NCBI GenBank assembly: GCA_002437435.1
Contig: DJPV01000082.1
Location: 1 to 56,702 of the forward strand
Source of the DNA: Lachnospiraceae bacterium UBA6403
GTDB lineage: Bacteria > Bacillota > Clostridia > Lachnospirales > Lachnospiraceae
Reading direction: 5' to 3'
DNA length: 56,702 nt
Shown here: in pieces, positions 9,679 through 19,104 of the stretch
How the letters are laid out: every line of letters starts with the position of its first letter
Position numbering within the stretch: the first letter of the stretch is position 1
The notes under the pieces: generated by a model
Database searches by the model: none
Told to the model about the DNA's origin: nothing
The model's input: only the letters and a program-made list of their open reading frames with translations
Position numbers and translations under genes: made by a program

Positions 9679-10554
9679 TTAATTCCATATCCTTAGGACA
9701 CCTGTACGGACATATGGTTCTGAGAAGTAAAAATCGTAATAGTATAGCATATAACCATTTGATGAACAGATATTCCAGTTGTTAAATAGTTCTCTAAAAT
9801 ATTTTTCATGCCAGGCACAGTGATAGACGCATAGTGCAAGTTGAATTGATTGTTTAGAAGAGAAAAGAAATGATCCTCCTTTGATAATGTCTGGTTCGCT
9901 TCCTTCGGCATCAATTTTAATAAATAAATTTTCGTTTTCAAGATGATTTTCTTTTATAAAATCATCAAGAGAGATGTGTGTATCATCAGAATAGGATGAA
10001 ACTAATTTTTTAATTATGACAACTTTATCTTTGTAGTTCCTGTATGTTTTTTTCAGTGCCTGAATCCATTCGTTAGAGCATTCAAAAATGTATACTTTTT
10101 TTACAGAGTCGATATAATCAATAGGGAAAAAACCTTCAGCGCCACCAATATCCAGAATTACACTATCTTTTTGAGGATAAAATTCTTCTGTTGTATATCT
10201 GTGCGGTGAATGTTTATCCTGTTCAAGTAGTATATTTTTAAAATAGCGTGCAGCACGATATTTATTTGTAAATTTAGATTTTAGGTAAATGTCAATATTG
10301 TGATAATTTGTATAATATAAATTACTTGCCTTATCTTTTTTAATAGAAATATCAGAATGTTTGTAGTGTTCTGTAAATCTATATGGAAATACATTTATTT
10401 TATTTTTATTTAAATATATAGCAATTTTTGTATAGTCAGAATTATTTTGCCTGGATAGGTAATTGATTATTTTTTTCTTTTTTAATCGACAGGATAATTC
10501 ACATAAAATAAATTCTAAATCGTTTTGGGCCAGTTTATATGATAATCTATGCAT
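9679..10554 (-). CDS. FkbM-family methyltransferase
   Basis: SAM-dependent O-methyltransferase, probably capping or decorating a surface glycan. The 291 residues have a poorly conserved N-terminal half. The SAM motif VILDIGGAEGFFP starts near residue 133, and the FkbM hallmark FIKIDAEGSEPDIIKGG lies further on. The start ATG is preceded by AAAAGGAG, placed inside the end of the upstream GT-C gene only 6 bp away, so the two are translated from one mRNA. It is strongly AT-rich, like its two operon partners. Confidence 0.85.
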   Translation of the reverse strand: MHRLSYKLAQNDLEFILCELSCRLKKKKIINYLSRQNNSDYTKIAIYLNKNKINVFPYRFTEHYKHSDISIKKDKASNLYYTNYHNIDIYLKSKFTNKYRAARYFKNILLEQDKHSPHRYTTEEFYPQKDSVILDIGGAEGFFPIDYIDSVKKVYIFECSNEWIQALKKTYRNYKDKVVIIKKLVSSYSDDTHISLDDFIKENHLENENLFIKIDAEGSEPDIIKGGSFLFSSKQSIQLALCVYHCAWHEKYFRELFNNWNICSSNGYMLYYYDFYFSEPYVRTGVLRIWN

Positions 10555-10560
10555 AATGTA

Positions 10561-12537
10561 TTACTCCTTTTCAAATGTTATTTCATACACGTTGAATTCT
10601 GCACCAAAGTCAACTGCATCAGTAATAAGATTTAAGTGCTTAATATTATTATCATTAGACAAATAATTTAGATAACTATCGAGAAAGAGAAAGTTTTTGT
10701 TTTCTAAATTATGTAAGCGCTTATTAAGTATGATTGAACGTGTATTAACTTCATTATAATTGTATGTAGATACATCAGAATAACCAGCACTGTCATTTGC
10801 ATCCTCAGCATTGTCAAAGAATTGTGTAGTATCAATAAATAAGTATGTTTTTTTTGACTGATCAATTGATGAAAATAAATTTGACTGATCAAAAAAGGAC
10901 GAATTGGACAAATATATAAAGCTATCACATTTATATATTAATGGTGCATATATTGTCATATGCCAGCGACTTGGAGAAACAATTATTATATTTGCGTTTG
11001 TCGCCAGACTTTCAATATAGTCAATATTTCTTGTTGTCGGAAAGAAATAAGAACATTGTTTTGTAGCAAGTATAATATCTATTGATAAAATTAAAGTTAT
11101 AATAACTGAAAATATGGTCATGCATATTTTTTTGTTATGAAATAGTTTGTTAAATAATGAAAAAGTGAAGTAAACAAATAAAATGCTTATTATAGGATAA
11201 ACAATAAAAAGATAACGTGTGGTGAAATTTGACATTAATGATATATCAACGCGATAGCTGCAGATAACAACAATAAATACAAATGTAATTATAATTGATA
11301 GTATAAACCAATTAAATTTTTTTAACAGAGAAACAATTGTTTTTTCTTTCAGAAAGTTTTTGAAATGTTCTTTTAGTTTTATAAAAAAAGTTTCTTTTCT
11401 AAAAAGAAAACTGAAAGAAAAGAGTAAAATGATTAATACTAATAAAACTACAGGGAAATAGAGCATAATACCTTTACTGTATGGGGAGACGATGGAAAAT
11501 CCAAATATATCTACAAAAACCATATATATACAAGTAAAAAAGTAGTATTTAAATATGATTTGGTCATAATTTTCTATATCATCTGTTGTAAATGCATTAT
11601 ATGATTGATTTTCATTTACAGATTTTATTTTCTCATCATTGTTTATATTATTTTCTGAAGTAACCGAGGTATATCTCCCTTCATCACGGAATTTGAATGT
11701 CTGGACTCCAAGCATATGGTCAAGTGTAGCAGGGAAAATAGCAATAGAAAGTGCAACACCAAGAATCATAAATCCTGCATATTTAGCAAAAACATGCCAT
11801 TCTTTTTTTACCAACCAACATATACACATAATGGCAGTAAGCATAAAAGCATATGGAAGAAAGAAATGATGTGTTAAAGCTCCCAGACATGTAAATATTG
11901 TTAACTTGATATAAGTTGAGATTTTTTTTCTGGAAGCAGTATCATAGTATAATTTGGCATTATAATAAGCGAGAATAACAGCAAGCATCGTAACCATAGT
12001 ATACATACGGATAAATATAACCATAGACAATGTTCCAACATTAAAGGTATTAAAAATAACCCCTAAAATTCCAACATATCGGGATTTGGACATGAGTAGT
12101 AAAAGTCTATATAGAAATATAGACATAATAACATAGCAAATAATATTAATAATAAAGCCTAATGCAGGGATGTATTGGTCAACAAAAAAAGATGATAAAA
12201 AGTGTAATGCAAAGAAGTAAAGGGGCGGGTGCATATCACAAGCCATATTATAATATACAGAGCCAAATGAAAAACGTTCTCCTTTCTGAACAGTTAAATA
12301 ATTTTTAAGTACTTCACCGGAAAGCCATTCATTACAGTTTTTATCATAAGTATCATCATCAGATGAATATATATATGGTTCATAATAACTATTTGCAAGT
12401 CCAAAACTCCATTCTTCGTCAGAATGTGTTCCTTGTTTTTCTACAAAAAAACCGTAACTAAATCTGCAGATACCTGCAAGAATAACTAAACATAAAATAA
12501 TATATACTGTTTTATTAGAGTTAAAAAACTTTTTCAT
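10561..12537 (-). CDS. GT-C fold membrane glycosyltransferase (ArnT/PMT-like)
   Basis: Polytopic enzyme expected to move a sugar from a polyprenyl-phosphate donor to a glycan or protein outside the membrane. The 658 residues begin with one helix, followed by an outer-loop acidic pair in GTHSDEEWSFG and the MHPPLYFFALH motif of the GT39/ArnT group. About ten further hydrophobic helices follow, then a ~130-residue non-hydrophobic C-terminal domain. The start follows GAGGAGG. AT-rich composition suggests acquisition. It sits between the flippase and the FkbM gene on the same strand. The substrate is not predictable. Confidence 0.82.
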   Translation of the reverse strand: MKKFFNSNKTVYIILCLVILAGICRFSYGFFVEKQGTHSDEEWSFGLANSYYEPYIYSSDDDTYDKNCNEWLSGEVLKNYLTVQKGERFSFGSVYYNMACDMHPPLYFFALHFLSSFFVDQYIPALGFIINIICYVIMSIFLYRLLLLMSKSRYVGILGVIFNTFNVGTLSMVIFIRMYTMVTMLAVILAYYNAKLYYDTASRKKISTYIKLTIFTCLGALTHHFFLPYAFMLTAIMCICWLVKKEWHVFAKYAGFMILGVALSIAIFPATLDHMLGVQTFKFRDEGRYTSVTSENNINNDEKIKSVNENQSYNAFTTDDIENYDQIIFKYYFFTCIYMVFVDIFGFSIVSPYSKGIMLYFPVVLLVLIILLFSFSFLFRKETFFIKLKEHFKNFLKEKTIVSLLKKFNWFILSIIITFVFIVVICSYRVDISLMSNFTTRYLFIVYPIISILFVYFTFSLFNKLFHNKKICMTIFSVIITLILSIDIILATKQCSYFFPTTRNIDYIESLATNANIIIVSPSRWHMTIYAPLIYKCDSFIYLSNSSFFDQSNLFSSIDQSKKTYLFIDTTQFFDNAEDANDSAGYSDVSTYNYNEVNTRSIILNKRLHNLENKNFLFLDSYLNYLSNDNNIKHLNLITDAVDFGAEFNVYEITFEKE

Positions 12538-12597
12538 GTAATCCTCCTCATATTATAAACGAATAATATTAAATTTAACATATTTGAGAGAAGAATG

Positions 12598-14013
12598 CTA
12601 TATGTGCATATTCGTTTTATTTAATATTTGTATTAATAATTTTCTATATAAAATAAAAATTATAAGGACTATTGATAAAACATATTGTATAAATGCAAAC
12701 ACAGATTTGAAATTTGAATAAAGAAGAAAGATGACTATAGAAAGGATGATAAATAAATAACGTTTCCATGTATATTTTATGGAATTTTTGAGTTTATAGC
12801 ATAATATAGTTTCGGAAATTACATACCAAATTATAAATGCACATAAACTGGAAAATGCAATATAGATTATATGGGATGAGGTTAAGCATATAAATAAATC
12901 AAGGCAGGAACATAAAAGTAACGTAATAGAATTGATTGTAGTATATGCCTTACTATATTTTAATACTTTGAAGAAGTTGCAACTCACCAACAAAAGCAGT
13001 GATCGGAAGATGATCGTACAGTATAATATAGATAGTATAGAGATACAATTTATATATAAAGGTAGAAAATGTTCAATAAATATTTTCATAATATAGAAGG
13101 AAGATAAAAGAAGAACAGTTACTGTACATAGAATATTACTAGCTATATTATAATATTTTAAATACTTTTTTGAGTCGATACGGGAAAGATATGGATAAAT
13201 TAAATTTGATATTATGGAAACGATCATGTATATGCCGGAAATTAGTGTAGCAGAAAAAGAGTACATTGCAAAATCTGTACTTGAATAAAAAATATTAACG
13301 AAGATACAATCAACATTTAATATCAGTAGTCCGATATGCTCGGATACCATAAATGCTATTCCTTTTTTTAAAAGAGCAAATATATTTGTTTTTGATGGTA
13401 TTGTGTATTTGCCAAAAACTAAGGTGCGATTTTGACATAATGAAAGAGTTGAACTAAAAATAATAATGGCTGTTGATATAATTAAAGTATAAGTATATGT
13501 TGTTTTAGAGAAAACAGCCATTGATACTATCATTAAAAGTGTTAGACAATAGTGCGATATTAATAATACTGCATCTTTTGTAAAATTTTTTGTAAATTGA
13601 TTTATACTAGAGAAATAGCATCTGATATTGATTATAGGAATATTGAATGCTATAAATAAAAATGTGATATATTGTCTATATGATAAGTGGCTTTTGAATA
13701 TAAATAAAATAGCGGACAAAAATATATAGGATAAAATTGTAGCCGCAATAAGCAGACGATTATAATACCGAAAATGTTCCTGAGGTAAGGCATCAAAATT
13801 CAGATTACCATATTTGATATAAATTCCATGAATTAATCCAAAAGATAACAGCCCAGAATAAGATGAGTACAGCAAGAATGTACGATAAAGGGAATAATCA
13901 TCTATATTCATTATTTGGGGAAGAAAAAGGCAGGTTAATATATTAACTAAAATTGTAGAAATGTTTGTAAGAATAACTGCAATAACATTTTTTTTATCTG
14001 AAGCTTTAATCAT
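12598..14013 (-). CDS. Polysaccharide flippase (Wzx/MATE-like)
   Basis: Likely flips lipid-linked glycan repeat units across the membrane. The 471 residues are almost entirely hydrophobic, with about 12-14 predicted helices and few conserved motifs, as usual for Wzx proteins. An N-terminal helix around ILTNISTILVNILTCLF and a loop NIDDYSLYRTF match the family's start. ATG 14013 is preceded by AAGGAAA. It is the first gene of the minus-strand trio and has a plausible promoter at 14039-14067. AT-rich composition points to a horizontally acquired or fast-evolving locus. Confidence 0.8.
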   Translation of the reverse strand: MIKASDKKNVIAVILTNISTILVNILTCLFLPQIMNIDDYSLYRTFLLYSSYSGLLSFGLIHGIYIKYGNLNFDALPQEHFRYYNRLLIAATILSYIFLSAILFIFKSHLSYRQYITFLFIAFNIPIINIRCYFSSINQFTKNFTKDAVLLISHYCLTLLMIVSMAVFSKTTYTYTLIISTAIIIFSSTLSLCQNRTLVFGKYTIPSKTNIFALLKKGIAFMVSEHIGLLILNVDCIFVNIFYSSTDFAMYSFSATLISGIYMIVSIISNLIYPYLSRIDSKKYLKYYNIASNILCTVTVLLLSSFYIMKIFIEHFLPLYINCISILSILYCTIIFRSLLLLVSCNFFKVLKYSKAYTTINSITLLLCSCLDLFICLTSSHIIYIAFSSLCAFIIWYVISETILCYKLKNSIKYTWKRYLFIILSIVIFLLYSNFKSVFAFIQYVLSIVLIIFILYRKLLIQILNKTNMHI

Positions 14014-14038
14014 AACTATTTCCTTGTTAATTACTATT

Positions 14039-14067
14039 ATTATGATTTATTTTAGCAGAAAAGACAA
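14039..14067 (-). promoter_or_regulatory. Promoter of the flippase operon
   Basis: On the minus strand TTGTCT, 17 nt, CATAAT. It faces away from the + strand promoter at 14085-14113, giving a divergent control region with small dyads (AGAAT...ATTCT, AGCAA...TTGCT) between them. Confidence 0.55.
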
Positions 14068-14084
14068 GAATAGCAATATAATTC

Positions 14085-14113
14085 TTGCTACCATCATACA
14101 ATTGTGCTAAAAT
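14085..14113 (+). promoter_or_regulatory. Promoter of the P-loop kinase gene
   Basis: TTGCTA, 17 nt, TAAAAT, about 40 bp upstream of ATG 14153. A good sigma-A match in a gene-free gap. Confidence 0.65.
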
Positions 14114-14152
14114 CAAACAGGATTGAGATAATGAGAAAATGGAGGCACACAC

Positions 14153-14719
14153 ATGAAGAAATTAATTTTAGTTACATCACCACCAGCCTGTGGAAAGACA
14201 TTCATTTCCAAACAGGTAGCAAAGGCATTACCAAATTGTGTATATCTTGATAAGGATACATTAATTGTTCTTTCAAAGCAGATCTTTGTAGTAGCTGGTG
14301 AGGAATATAACCGTTCATCCGATTTCTTCCAGAAGAATATCCGTGATTATGAATATTATTGTGTACTGGATCTTGCATTTGAAGCACTGGAATACAATGA
14401 TACAGTTCTTATAAATGCACCATTCACAGAAGAGATCAGAGATGATGAATATCTCAATAATCTCCGTGCAAAGCTTGCTGAAAAAGATGCAGAGCTCTTT
14501 GTTATCTGGGTAAATACCAGAAAAGATGTCTGCCATGAAAGAATGATCAAGCGTGCATCGGACAGAGATACATGGAAATTGGAGCACTGGGATGAGTATA
14601 TCAACAGCCAGAACTTTAATCCACCAACAAATATCAAAGAACTCTTTATATTTGAGAATTCTTCCGATGAGGAGTTTAAAGCATCTATAGAAAAGGTTGT
14701 TAAGGCAATCAGAGGTTGA
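14153..14719 (+). CDS. P-loop NTPase/kinase of unknown substrate
   Basis: Small 188-residue cytoplasmic protein. The N-terminal phosphate-binding loop reads TSPPACGKTFISKQ: the last GKT is kept, but the first glycine of the classic GxxxxGK[ST] is serine. A DKDT motif near residue 35 and an arginine-rich lid HERMIKRASDRDTW near residue 125 resemble AAA_33/zeta-toxin-type small-molecule kinases. GGAGG precedes ATG. No antitoxin-like partner is adjacent and a terminator follows, so it appears to be a single-gene unit. The role is unknown. Confidence 0.75.
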   Translation: MKKLILVTSPPACGKTFISKQVAKALPNCVYLDKDTLIVLSKQIFVVAGEEYNRSSDFFQKNIRDYEYYCVLDLAFEALEYNDTVLINAPFTEEIRDDEYLNNLRAKLAEKDAELFVIWVNTRKDVCHERMIKRASDRDTWKLEHWDEYINSQNFNPPTNIKELFIFENSSDEEFKASIEKVVKAIRG

Positions 14720-14732
14720 TAGGGATTTTGAG

Positions 14733-14775
14733 TATTGCAACAGGAATCAGCGATGTTTTCTGTTGCAATATTTAT
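14733..14775 (+). terminator. Intrinsic terminator after the kinase gene
   Basis: TATTGCAACAG (14733-14743) pairs with CTGTTGCAATA (14760-14770), followed by TTTATAT. Only a short T-run, but the 11-bp stem is perfect. Confidence 0.7.
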
Positions 14776-14888
14776 ATAATAGAAGAACAGTTGGATATGA
14801 GATTTGCAGATTGAGTGTCTATTGTATAAGAATTCATATGGAAATCTCATGAGTGATGATATATAACAAAAGTCAGGAGGAACAGGAC

Positions 14889-16127
14889 ATGGCGATAATC
14901 AGAAGTTTTAAAGCGTTTAGGCCAAGACCGGATATCTGCGACAGAGTGGCAGCATTACCATATGATGTATACAACAGAAAAGAAGCCTGTGAAGAAGTAC
15001 GTCGGGAACCGATGTCATTCTTAAAGGTAGATCGTGCAGAGACATCGTTTGATGACAGTGTGGATACTTATTCACCGGAGGTATACAAGAAAGCCGGAGA
15101 TCTTCTGCATGAGATGATAGAGGATGGCACTTACATCGAAGATAAAAAGCCGGTTTATTACATATATGAATTGATCATGGACGGACGCCATCAGACAGGT
15201 TTGGTTGCCTGTGCATCGATCGACGACTATATGAATGGTGTGATCAAGAAACATGAGAATACCAGAGAAGATAAAGAACAGGATCGTATCCGCCATGTAG
15301 AAGCCTGCGGCGCACAGACCGGACCGATTTTTCTTGCCTATCGTTCAATTGACATTGTAAATCAGATCATTGACCGGATAAAAACAGGAGAAAAGTTATA
15401 TGGTTTTACTTCGCCAGATGGTATTACACACAATGTGTGGATCATCGATGGCGCGAATGATATTCAGACAATCCGTGATGCATTTGCGAGTGTCAATGAG
15501 ATATATATAGCAGATGGACATCATCGTTCTGCTTCCGCTGTAAAAGCAGGACTTCATATGAGAGAGAAGCATCCGGATTATACCGGAGAGGAAGAGTTCA
15601 ATTATTTCCTGTCCGTTCTGTTTCCACATGATCAGTTGATGATCCTTCCGTATAACCGTGTTGTAAATGATTTGAATGGTATGACCGATGATGAATTTTT
15701 AAAGAAGCTTGAAGACAAATTTGAAGTAAAGGCATGTGATGTGGCTGTTTCACCGGAGAAGAAGGGCAGCTTTGGCATGTATATGGATGGCAGATGGTAT
15801 AAATTGACTGTGAAGGACGGAGTTGTTCCACAGGATGTTGTTGGTTGTCTGGATGTATCTGTGCTTCAGGAAAATGTCCTTGCACCGATGCTCGGAATCG
15901 GCGATCCAAGAACGGACAAACGGATTCAGTTTGTCGGTGGTATTCGTGGACTTTCCGAATTGGAACGACTGGTAGATGGAGGGAAAAAAGTAGCATTTTC
16001 CATGTACCCGACTTCCATTACAGAATTATTTGATATTGCAGATGCCGGGAAATTGATGCCGCCGAAGTCTACATGGTTTGAGCCAAAGCTTCGAAGCGGA
16101 ATCTTTATCCACAAGATAGGTGAATAA
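14889..16127 (+). CDS. DUF1015 family protein
   Basis: 412-residue member of a widespread, poorly understood family that in many Clostridia is found beside serA/serC (recalled). Seen: the N-terminal MAIIRSFKAFRP signature, AALPYDVYNRKEA, KHENTREDKEQDR, and the conserved IADGHHRSASA. ATG 14889 is preceded by CAGGAGG with good spacing and gives the family's standard N-terminus; the longer ORF from 14853 is less likely. Here it is 8.4 kb from serA, with the polysaccharide block in between, which may mean that block was inserted into an ancestral serine cluster. Confidence 0.85.
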   Translation: MAIIRSFKAFRPRPDICDRVAALPYDVYNRKEACEEVRREPMSFLKVDRAETSFDDSVDTYSPEVYKKAGDLLHEMIEDGTYIEDKKPVYYIYELIMDGRHQTGLVACASIDDYMNGVIKKHENTREDKEQDRIRHVEACGAQTGPIFLAYRSIDIVNQIIDRIKTGEKLYGFTSPDGITHNVWIIDGANDIQTIRDAFASVNEIYIADGHHRSASAVKAGLHMREKHPDYTGEEEFNYFLSVLFPHDQLMILPYNRVVNDLNGMTDDEFLKKLEDKFEVKACDVAVSPEKKGSFGMYMDGRWYKLTVKDGVVPQDVVGCLDVSVLQENVLAPMLGIGDPRTDKRIQFVGGIRGLSELERLVDGGKKVAFSMYPTSITELFDIADAGKLMPPKSTWFEPKLRSGIFIHKIGE

Positions 16128-16226
16128 AGATAAATAATTATATGCAAATGTGAAAATTTGAACGAGAAAATTGTGCAGATATTTCACATTCGCTATAGCA
16201 AAGAATACACATGAGGAGAATGGGTT

Positions 16227-18140
16227 ATGACAAAGAACACAGAGATTTTCGTTCTGAATCAGGATGAGGTTATGGCGATCACGGGGGCGAGACATGGTGA
16301 TCCACATCATATATTAGGTATGCATGCCTGTCTGACTGATATATATGTAAATGCATTTCTGCCGGATGCCGCAGAAGTTTATGTGGTGGATGAAAAGGAT
16401 CAGACAGAATATCCGATGCATGTAGAATATGCGGATAGTTTTTTTACGGTAAAGATTGAGAATAAAAAACCATTTGCGTATCTGTTGAAGATTGTGCGAA
16501 AGGTATGGGATGCAGACGGAGAAGAAGCAGATGAGATCAGCTTGGTAAAGGATGCATACAGCTTTTCCTATTCTGCGGATCTTGAAAAAGTGATGCAGGT
16601 GGTAAATGGAGAGGCTGATATTGAATCAGGCTTCCGGATCAAAGAGTTATTTGGCGCCAGAAAGATGAACTTTGATGGTACAGAGGGCGTGGCATTCTGT
16701 ATTCAGGTGCCGGGCTGTGTCAGAGCCAGTGTGGTTGGAGATTTTAACAACTGGGATGGCAGAGTGAATCCGATGCGGAAGATTGACTATACAGATTTGT
16801 TCGAGTTGTTTATTCCATATGACATTAACCAGACCAGATACAAATTTGAAGTCTTATACGAAAATGGTGAAACGGATATTTTCTCCGATCCATATGCTAC
16901 AGCATTTGAACCGATTCCGGGTAATGCATCTTTATTTACAGAATTGTCTTATGACTGGACAGATGCAGTATATATGGCAGACCGGAAGAAGAAAGATATC
17001 AGCATGGAACCTGTGAATATTTATGAGGTTCATATGCAGACATTTAAGACCGGTAAAGATGGAGAGATGCTTTCCTATCTGGCGTTCGCAAAAGAGATTG
17101 CATCATATGTAAAAAGCATGAAATATAACTACATCGAGCTTATGCCAATCATGGAATATTCAGGTGAGGATACATGGGGATATGATACGACTGGTATCTA
17201 TGCACCAACATCCAGATTTGGAACGCCTGTGGATTTTATGGCAATGGTCGATTATCTTCATGCAAAAGGCATCGGTGTGATCCTTGATATGGTTCCGGTC
17301 ATGGACATTGATTGCATGACTTACTGGCTGGAAATGTATCATCTGGATGGTATCCGTCTGGATAATAAAGAGTTGATCCGTTCCTTCCGCAAGGTGACCG
17401 GAGACAGATATGCGGATGTTATGGTGGATCTCACATGGAATACAACAGGTGTTTCAAAGCTTACTGAGTATATGAAGACCACACCGAATCGCAGAGAGAA
17501 TTTTGTAGACTATGTATCTTCTGTAACCGGATTTATATCCGAGCATCAGGAGGTAAGTGCATTATCGCACGATCAGGTAGCATATGGACAGGGCAGCTTT
17601 ATAGAGAAGATGCCGGGCGGCTATGAAGACAAATATGCGGATCTTCGTACATTTTATGGCTTGAATATGTTCCTTCCGGGTAAAAAACTGATGTTTATGG
17701 GACAGGAGCTTGGAATGCTTGGCGGCTTTGATGGCTATCATGTTATTGACTGGAGCGTTCTGGAGTTTGAAGCAAATAAATATCTTCAGAAGTATGTAAA
17801 GGATCTGAATGCCTTATATCTTGCAGAACCGGCATTTTATGAAGCAGACAAACTTCCATTTGTATTTGCAGGAGAGCAGAAGCCGCATACAGTATGCTTC
17901 ACAAGAACGGACAGTAAGGGTTCTGCCTGTTATGTAGCTGCTAACTTTGGAACTTCAGATCAGAAAAACTATATATTACAGACAGGAGTTCCGGGAACTT
18001 ATAAAGAGATCTTCTCAAGTGATGCTGCAAAGTATGGAGGAGAGGGAAATAACAACAAACAGCAGAAGGTGACAAAGGATGGCGATATCGAGATCGCGAT
18101 TCCTGCACTTTCAATTGCGGTATTTAAGAAGGTGAAATGA
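16227..18140 (+). CDS. Branching-enzyme (GlgB) homologue, probably catalytically dead
   Basis: 637 residues with E. coli GlgB architecture: N1 domain starting near ITGARHGDPHHILGMH, a CBM48 domain near residues 150-240 (VVGDFNNWDG), a GH13 barrel and a C-terminal beta domain. The barrel is incomplete. Region I reads ILDMVPVM (residues 352-359), where active enzymes have VPxHF. Region II keeps GIRLD (Asp379). Region IV keeps LSHDQV (His448, Asp449). Region III with the acid/base Glu (AEES type) is absent. Spacing is about 45 residues short between regions I and II and about 50 short between II and IV, judged against recalled E. coli positions 335/405/526. The frame is continuous, so this is not a simple frameshift. 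A glycogen-binding or regulatory role is possible. Confidence 0.85.
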   Translation: MTKNTEIFVLNQDEVMAITGARHGDPHHILGMHACLTDIYVNAFLPDAAEVYVVDEKDQTEYPMHVEYADSFFTVKIENKKPFAYLLKIVRKVWDADGEEADEISLVKDAYSFSYSADLEKVMQVVNGEADIESGFRIKELFGARKMNFDGTEGVAFCIQVPGCVRASVVGDFNNWDGRVNPMRKIDYTDLFELFIPYDINQTRYKFEVLYENGETDIFSDPYATAFEPIPGNASLFTELSYDWTDAVYMADRKKKDISMEPVNIYEVHMQTFKTGKDGEMLSYLAFAKEIASYVKSMKYNYIELMPIMEYSGEDTWGYDTTGIYAPTSRFGTPVDFMAMVDYLHAKGIGVILDMVPVMDIDCMTYWLEMYHLDGIRLDNKELIRSFRKVTGDRYADVMVDLTWNTTGVSKLTEYMKTTPNRRENFVDYVSSVTGFISEHQEVSALSHDQVAYGQGSFIEKMPGGYEDKYADLRTFYGLNMFLPGKKLMFMGQELGMLGGFDGYHVIDWSVLEFEANKYLQKYVKDLNALYLAEPAFYEADKLPFVFAGEQKPHTVCFTRTDSKGSACYVAANFGTSDQKNYILQTGVPGTYKEIFSSDAAKYGGEGNNNKQQKVTKDGDIEIAIPALSIAVFKKVK

Positions 18141-18144
18141 TTAA

Positions 18145-19080
18145 GTGATAGATATAGCATTAGCAGAGAAGTTGTCAGATACGACTGAGTCGGCATCGGA
18201 AGCGGCATCAGAGATCGTGCAGGATGCGGAAGAAAAAGCCGGTCTGCTGAGACAATATATGGCAGATCTGCTTGACTGGTGTATGTCAAAGGTTGGCAGC
18301 CTGGTAGTGGCGGTTATATTTATGGTGATCGGTTTCCGGGTTGTGAAATGGATCATCAAGCTGATAAAGAGAACCTTTGACCGTTCCAATATGGATGTCA
18401 GTGTCACAGGATTTTTACTGTCTGCCATCCGTATTTTACTGAATTTTATAATCTTGATAACGGCTGCGTCCATTGTCGGTTTTCAGGTGACTTCATTTGT
18501 TACACTGCTTGGAACAGCAGGTGTAACGATTGGTCTTGCGTTGCAGGGAAGTCTGTCAAACCTTGCCGGTGGCGTGCTGATCCTTATCCTTAAGCCGTTT
18601 CATGTTGGTGATTATATTATCGAGAACAATACCCAATGTGAGGGTGAAGTTGTATCGATCGATATATTCTATACAAAACTCAGGACGATCGATAATCGTT
18701 CTGTAGTTATACCAAATGGAAATATATCGAATACCTCTCTTATAAATGTAACTTTACATGATAAGAGACGGGCAGAGATTAAGATCGGTGTTGGATATGA
18801 TGAAGATCTGGACAAGGTGAAGCGCGTGGTACTGGATGCCATAAAAACAGTACCGGGATATCTGGCGGATGAGGTTGTAGATTTCTTTATTGATGAATTC
18901 GCAGACAGCAGCATCGTGGTCAGTGTCCGGTTCTATGCGAAGATCGACCAGTACTGGGATGCACTCTGGTCGGCGAGATGGAATATTAAGAAAGCATTTG
19001 ATGAAAATGGCATCGTTATTCCATACAATAAACTGGATGTCAACCTCGATTCTTGCAAAAAAACAGATAATCAGGTATAA
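18145..19080 (+). CDS. mscS: Small-conductance mechanosensitive channel, MscS family
   Basis: Homoheptameric membrane channel that opens on hypo-osmotic shock. The 311 residues have an N-terminal acidic amphipathic stretch, TM1 near residue 50, TM2 near 85-110, and the pore helix with LLGTAGVTIGLALQGSLSN, followed by the beta-domain GDYI...GEVVSIDIFYTKLRT. It starts with GTG at 18145, 4 bp after the glgB-homologue stop; the AAGGTG site lies inside the end of that gene, so translational coupling is likely. The pairing with a glycogen-related gene has no clear functional reason. Confidence 0.92.
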   Translation: MIDIALAEKLSDTTESASEAASEIVQDAEEKAGLLRQYMADLLDWCMSKVGSLVVAVIFMVIGFRVVKWIIKLIKRTFDRSNMDVSVTGFLLSAIRILLNFIILITAASIVGFQVTSFVTLLGTAGVTIGLALQGSLSNLAGGVLILILKPFHVGDYIIENNTQCEGEVVSIDIFYTKLRTIDNRSVVIPNGNISNTSLINVTLHDKRRAEIKIGVGYDEDLDKVKRVVLDAIKTVPGYLADEVVDFFIDEFADSSIVVSVRFYAKIDQYWDALWSARWNIKKAFDENGIVIPYNKLDVNLDSCKKTDNQV

Positions 19081-19104
19081 TAATCGGTTGTGATATGAAA
19101 ACTA

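Noticed and set aside
16227..18140. glgB homologue as a frameshifted pseudogene
   Set aside because: The frame is open from start to stop, with conserved sequence on both sides of each gap; deletions are in frame, so a functional but non-catalytic protein is more likely.
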